Source of the DNA: Gammaproteobacteria bacterium
Lineage (GTDB): Bacteria > Pseudomonadota > Gammaproteobacteria > HK1
Length of the DNA: 64,000 nucleotides
Direction of reading: 5' to 3'
Assembly: GCA_022824305.1 (NCBI GenBank)
Contig: JAJEAD010000011.1
Coordinates: forward strand, 1 to 64,000
Shown here: piece after piece, positions 62,218 to 64,000 of the stretch
How the letters are laid out: every line of letters starts with the position of its first letter
Numbering within the stretch: position 1 is the stretch's first letter
Program-made: the position numbers and the translations under genes
Notes under the pieces: model-generated
What the model was told of the DNA's origin: nothing
What the model saw: only the letters and a program-made list of their open reading frames with translations
The model's database searches: none

Positions 62218-62433
62218 GTGACTCCCGAATCATGGACGGTGATCGGTACCGGGATCGTGATCCTGGTCGCCATCGCGACTTCCAATCGCCAGATTCGCGG
62301 CGAGATGAACGAGATACGAGGCGAGATCAAGGAGATCCACGGCGAAATCGGCCGGCTTCGCGAGCGCATGGCGAAGCTCGAAGGGCTCCTCGAGGGGCTC
62401 CGCGAAGCCATCACCGGCCGCAGGGCCGAGTGA
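62218..62433 (+). CDS. Small membrane-anchored coiled-coil protein (71 aa)
   Basis: GTG start at 62218 with AAGGAG six bases upstream; the ATG at 62212 directly abuts the same AAGGAG and would be badly spaced. One membrane segment (TVIGTGIVILVAIATSN, residues about 6-22) then a repetitive amphipathic tail: QIRGEMNEIRGEIKEIHGEI and LRERMAKLEGLLEGLREAI, a heptad-like coiled coil. Short proteins of this layout occur in many bacteria, but no function is known to me. It lies 40 nt before the alpha/beta hydrolase. Confidence 0.7.
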   Translation: MTPESWTVIGTGIVILVAIATSNRQIRGEMNEIRGEIKEIHGEIGRLRERMAKLEGLLEGLREAITGRRAE

Positions 62434-62473
62434 GGGAGCCGCCCGCCCGGAACACGCGGGGACTCGTCAGCGC

Positions 62474-63325
62474 ATGAACGGTCGCTACATCGACGTCGAC
62501 GGCTTCAACACCTGGTACCTCGACGAAGGCTCGGGGCCCACCGTCGTCCTCCTGCACGGCGCCGCGCTCGCGGTGGACGCCGAGATAACCTGGTTCCGTA
62601 CCATCGAGGCGTTGCGGGGAGAATTCCGCCTCGTCGCCCCGGACCAGGTCGGCTTCGGCCGTACCGACATGCCACCGGGGGGCGTGTACTGGAACCGCCA
62701 TCGGCGCGCCGACCATGCCCTGGCCTTCATCGAGCGCCTCGGCATCCGGAACGCCTGCCTGGTGGGCCACTCCGAGGGCGCCTACGTGGCGACCCGGCTC
62801 GCCATCACCGCGCCCCACCTCGCTTCACGACTCGTGATCGTGACGAGCGGTGCCACCGCTCCCTATCTCGGGGGAGACGCCGACCGGGAGTGGATGGACG
62901 CGGCGGCCGCCGCGTACAACGACCCCTCCCGCTTCGACAGCGAAGACGATTTCGTGCGCACGAGCGGGCGCCTGAGCCGGAGCGCGGATCCGCGCTTCGA
63001 GGCCATCCTGCGGGCCAACTACCGCCGGGCGGTGGAGGTCGGTCAGGAACGCATGTTCCGCGAGATACCGGCCGAGGAGTCGAACTACGAGACCTACGTG
63101 AGGCTCCAGCAGGAGCACATCTTTCCCTACCTCGACGCGCTGTCCATACCGGCGCTGCTCGTATGGGCGGAAGACGACGCCACGGTGCCCGTGGCCAGGG
63201 GGCTGAAGCTCTTCGAGCGCATCCCCGGGGCGGAGTTTCACCTCTTCCGCGACGCCGCCCACAACGTCATGCACGACCAGGCCGAGGGCTTCAACCGCCT
63301 GCTCCGGAGCTGGTGCGCGGGGTAG
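62474..63325 (+). CDS. Alpha/beta-hydrolase, GHSEG type
   Basis: 283 aa. VVLLHGAALAVDAEITW (oxyanion region), LVAPDQVGFGRTDMP, nucleophile elbow LVGHSEGAYVATRL, acid in LVWAEDDATVPVARG and catalytic His in FRDAAHNVMHDQAEGFNRLLRSW. The pattern matches meta-cleavage-product hydrolases and epoxide hydrolases, substrate unknown. It may be cotranscribed with the small membrane protein. Confidence 0.82.
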   Translation: MNGRYIDVDGFNTWYLDEGSGPTVVLLHGAALAVDAEITWFRTIEALRGEFRLVAPDQVGFGRTDMPPGGVYWNRHRRADHALAFIERLGIRNACLVGHSEGAYVATRLAITAPHLASRLVIVTSGATAPYLGGDADREWMDAAAAAYNDPSRFDSEDDFVRTSGRLSRSADPRFEAILRANYRRAVEVGQERMFREIPAEESNYETYVRLQQEHIFPYLDALSIPALLVWAEDDATVPVARGLKLFERIPGAEFHLFRDAAHNVMHDQAEGFNRLLRSWCAG

Positions 63326-63464
63326 GCACGCTCCCCGCCGGCAAGTCGCACGCGGAGTCCGCCCGCGGGGCGCGCTCTCGCTCCACCATTACCTCGTCGA
63401 AGCGCCACCCAGGATTTCATCCATATGTGAGTACGGCTCTCGACTGAGCAGATGTTTGACACCG

Positions 63465-63899
63465 CTAAGCGGATTGCAGCGGGTTCTCCCAGCGCAGATC
63501 GGCAAAACGCGCGAAGTCGTTGTCGCATGATGCGAGCGTCGCATCATGTGTGATTGCCAGTGCTGCCAAGTGCGCATCAGTCGTCAGATTTCCTGCTGTC
63601 CCGGTACTGGCGAGCAGCTTGCGAAGTACGCGCCAGTGATCGGGTTTCTCGGTAATCACCGTAACCAACTCGGTTGCCAGCCACGCATCGACCTTGGCAA
63701 GTGCTTCCTCCACCGACATGGGGCTCGGGTACACCTTCGGATGTGTCGAGATGCGCAGGAACCCCGACATGACGGTCCACGACAAGCCCACCGACTCGTC
63801 CCCATTCAGTACTTCTTCCCACCACTGCCGGAGTGCTTCGTGCTCGTCCACGTCCTCGTTGACGGCGTAGAGGAGCACATTGACGTCAACGACTTTCAC
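63465..63899 (-). CDS. vapC: PIN-domain toxin, VapC family
   Basis: 144 aa, GTG start overlapping the upstream antitoxin stop (GTGA). PIN-domain acids: Asp5 in MKVVDVNVLLYAVNE, Asp108 in TTDAHLAALAI, Asp126/Asp128 in ASCDNDFARF. VapC toxins are Mg-dependent ribonucleases, often cutting tRNA or rRNA. The N-terminal Glu/His (EDVDEHEALRQWW) and the SGFLRISTHPKVYPSPMS motif are typical of the VapC subgroup with a WxxV/SGF core. Lower GC than neighbours. Confidence 0.88.
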   Translation of the reverse strand: MKVVDVNVLLYAVNEDVDEHEALRQWWEEVLNGDESVGLSWTVMSGFLRISTHPKVYPSPMSVEEALAKVDAWLATELVTVITEKPDHWRVLRKLLASTGTAGNLTTDAHLAALAITHDATLASCDNDFARFADLRWENPLQSA

Positions 63900-64000
63900 T
63901 TGCGCAACGAAATCTTGCGGATGATCTCTTCGTCCTCGAGAGCGGCAGCGAGAGCAAGCGCCTTGTCTGTCTCGAATCGAGGACGGCCCATCCGCACGGT
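63896..64000 (-). CDS. Antitoxin partner of VapC, C-terminal part (runs off the right edge)
   Basis: Reading on the minus strand to the window edge gives MGRPRFETDKALALAAALED and EEIIRKISLRK followed by TGA, whose bases overlap the VapC start (GTGA). The overlap and order are normal for vapB-vapC. The start lies outside the window, and I cannot assign it to a known VapB subfamily from this fragment. Confidence 0.55.
   Translation of the reverse strand, partial: TVRMGRPRFETDKALALAAALEDEEIIRKISLRK

Overview
The window is a GC-rich chromosome segment (about 70% GC in the samples of core genes I counted by hand, nearer 58-63% in the accessory blocks). Gene content (GlcDEF glycolate oxidase, bacterial homospermidine synthase, SelABCD, a his operon with a leader-peptide attenuator, TRAP transporter, CaiB/thiolase/OB-fold cassette, ICE-type TraI relaxase end, IS1595 and IS21 family elements) suggests a Pseudomonadota, most likely a gammaproteobacterium. 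I cannot name the genus.

Left end (1-4.8 kb): accessory DNA on the 3' side of a tRNA-Ser(CGA) gene. It holds the C-terminus of a TraI/MobH-type relaxase, a membrane-anchored DUF2235 lipase-like protein, an IS21 IstB remnant, a RelB/YafQ-type toxin-antitoxin pair and a 42-aa membrane protein. This fits one end of an element integrated at the tRNA.

5-19 kb: core metabolism. There is a Uma2 nuclease-fold protein, an L,D-transpeptidase, an Fpg/Nei glycosylase, glcDEF, an O-acetylhomoserine sulfhydrylase, homospermidine synthase, a methyltransferase and the NAD-salvage pair pncB-pncA.

19-31 kb: a DUF4160/DUF2442 pair, selA, an acyl-CoA cassette (OB-fold protein, thiolase-like protein, CaiB), a homocysteine methyltransferase, and the start of a sugar-acid locus (Gfo/Idh/MocA, M20-like, aldo/keto reductase, TRAP DctM, DenD).

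32-35 kb: a lower-GC insert with a secreted unknown protein, a metallo-beta-lactamase-fold protein lacking several metal ligands and a secreted two-copy DUF995 protein. The sugar-acid locus then resumes (IlvD/Edd dehydratase, DctP, DctQ, alcohol dehydrogenase), so DctM lies about 7 kb from DctPQ.

40.5-44 kb: a complete IS1595-family element of 3,483 bp, with 24-bp inverted repeats (one mismatch) and an 8-bp target duplication. It carries three passenger genes, one encoding a secreted repeat protein.

44-51 kb: selenocysteine locus of selB, tRNA-Sec (selC), an LLM flavin oxidoreductase, an amidohydrolase, and selD fused to an NADH-dehydrogenase-like domain. With selA at 19.8 kb the whole Sec machinery is present, but I saw no selenoprotein gene.

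51-61 kb: a DUF1127 protein with a histidine-rich N-terminus, a nitroreductase and a class-III aminotransferase, then a compact his operon on the minus strand: hisL leader (nine consecutive His codons), attenuator, hisG, hisC, hisB, a hisH-hisF fusion, a hisA-hisI-hisE triple fusion and hisD.

61-64 kb: a second Uma2 protein, a small membrane/coiled-coil protein, an alpha/beta hydrolase and a VapC toxin whose antitoxin runs off the right edge.
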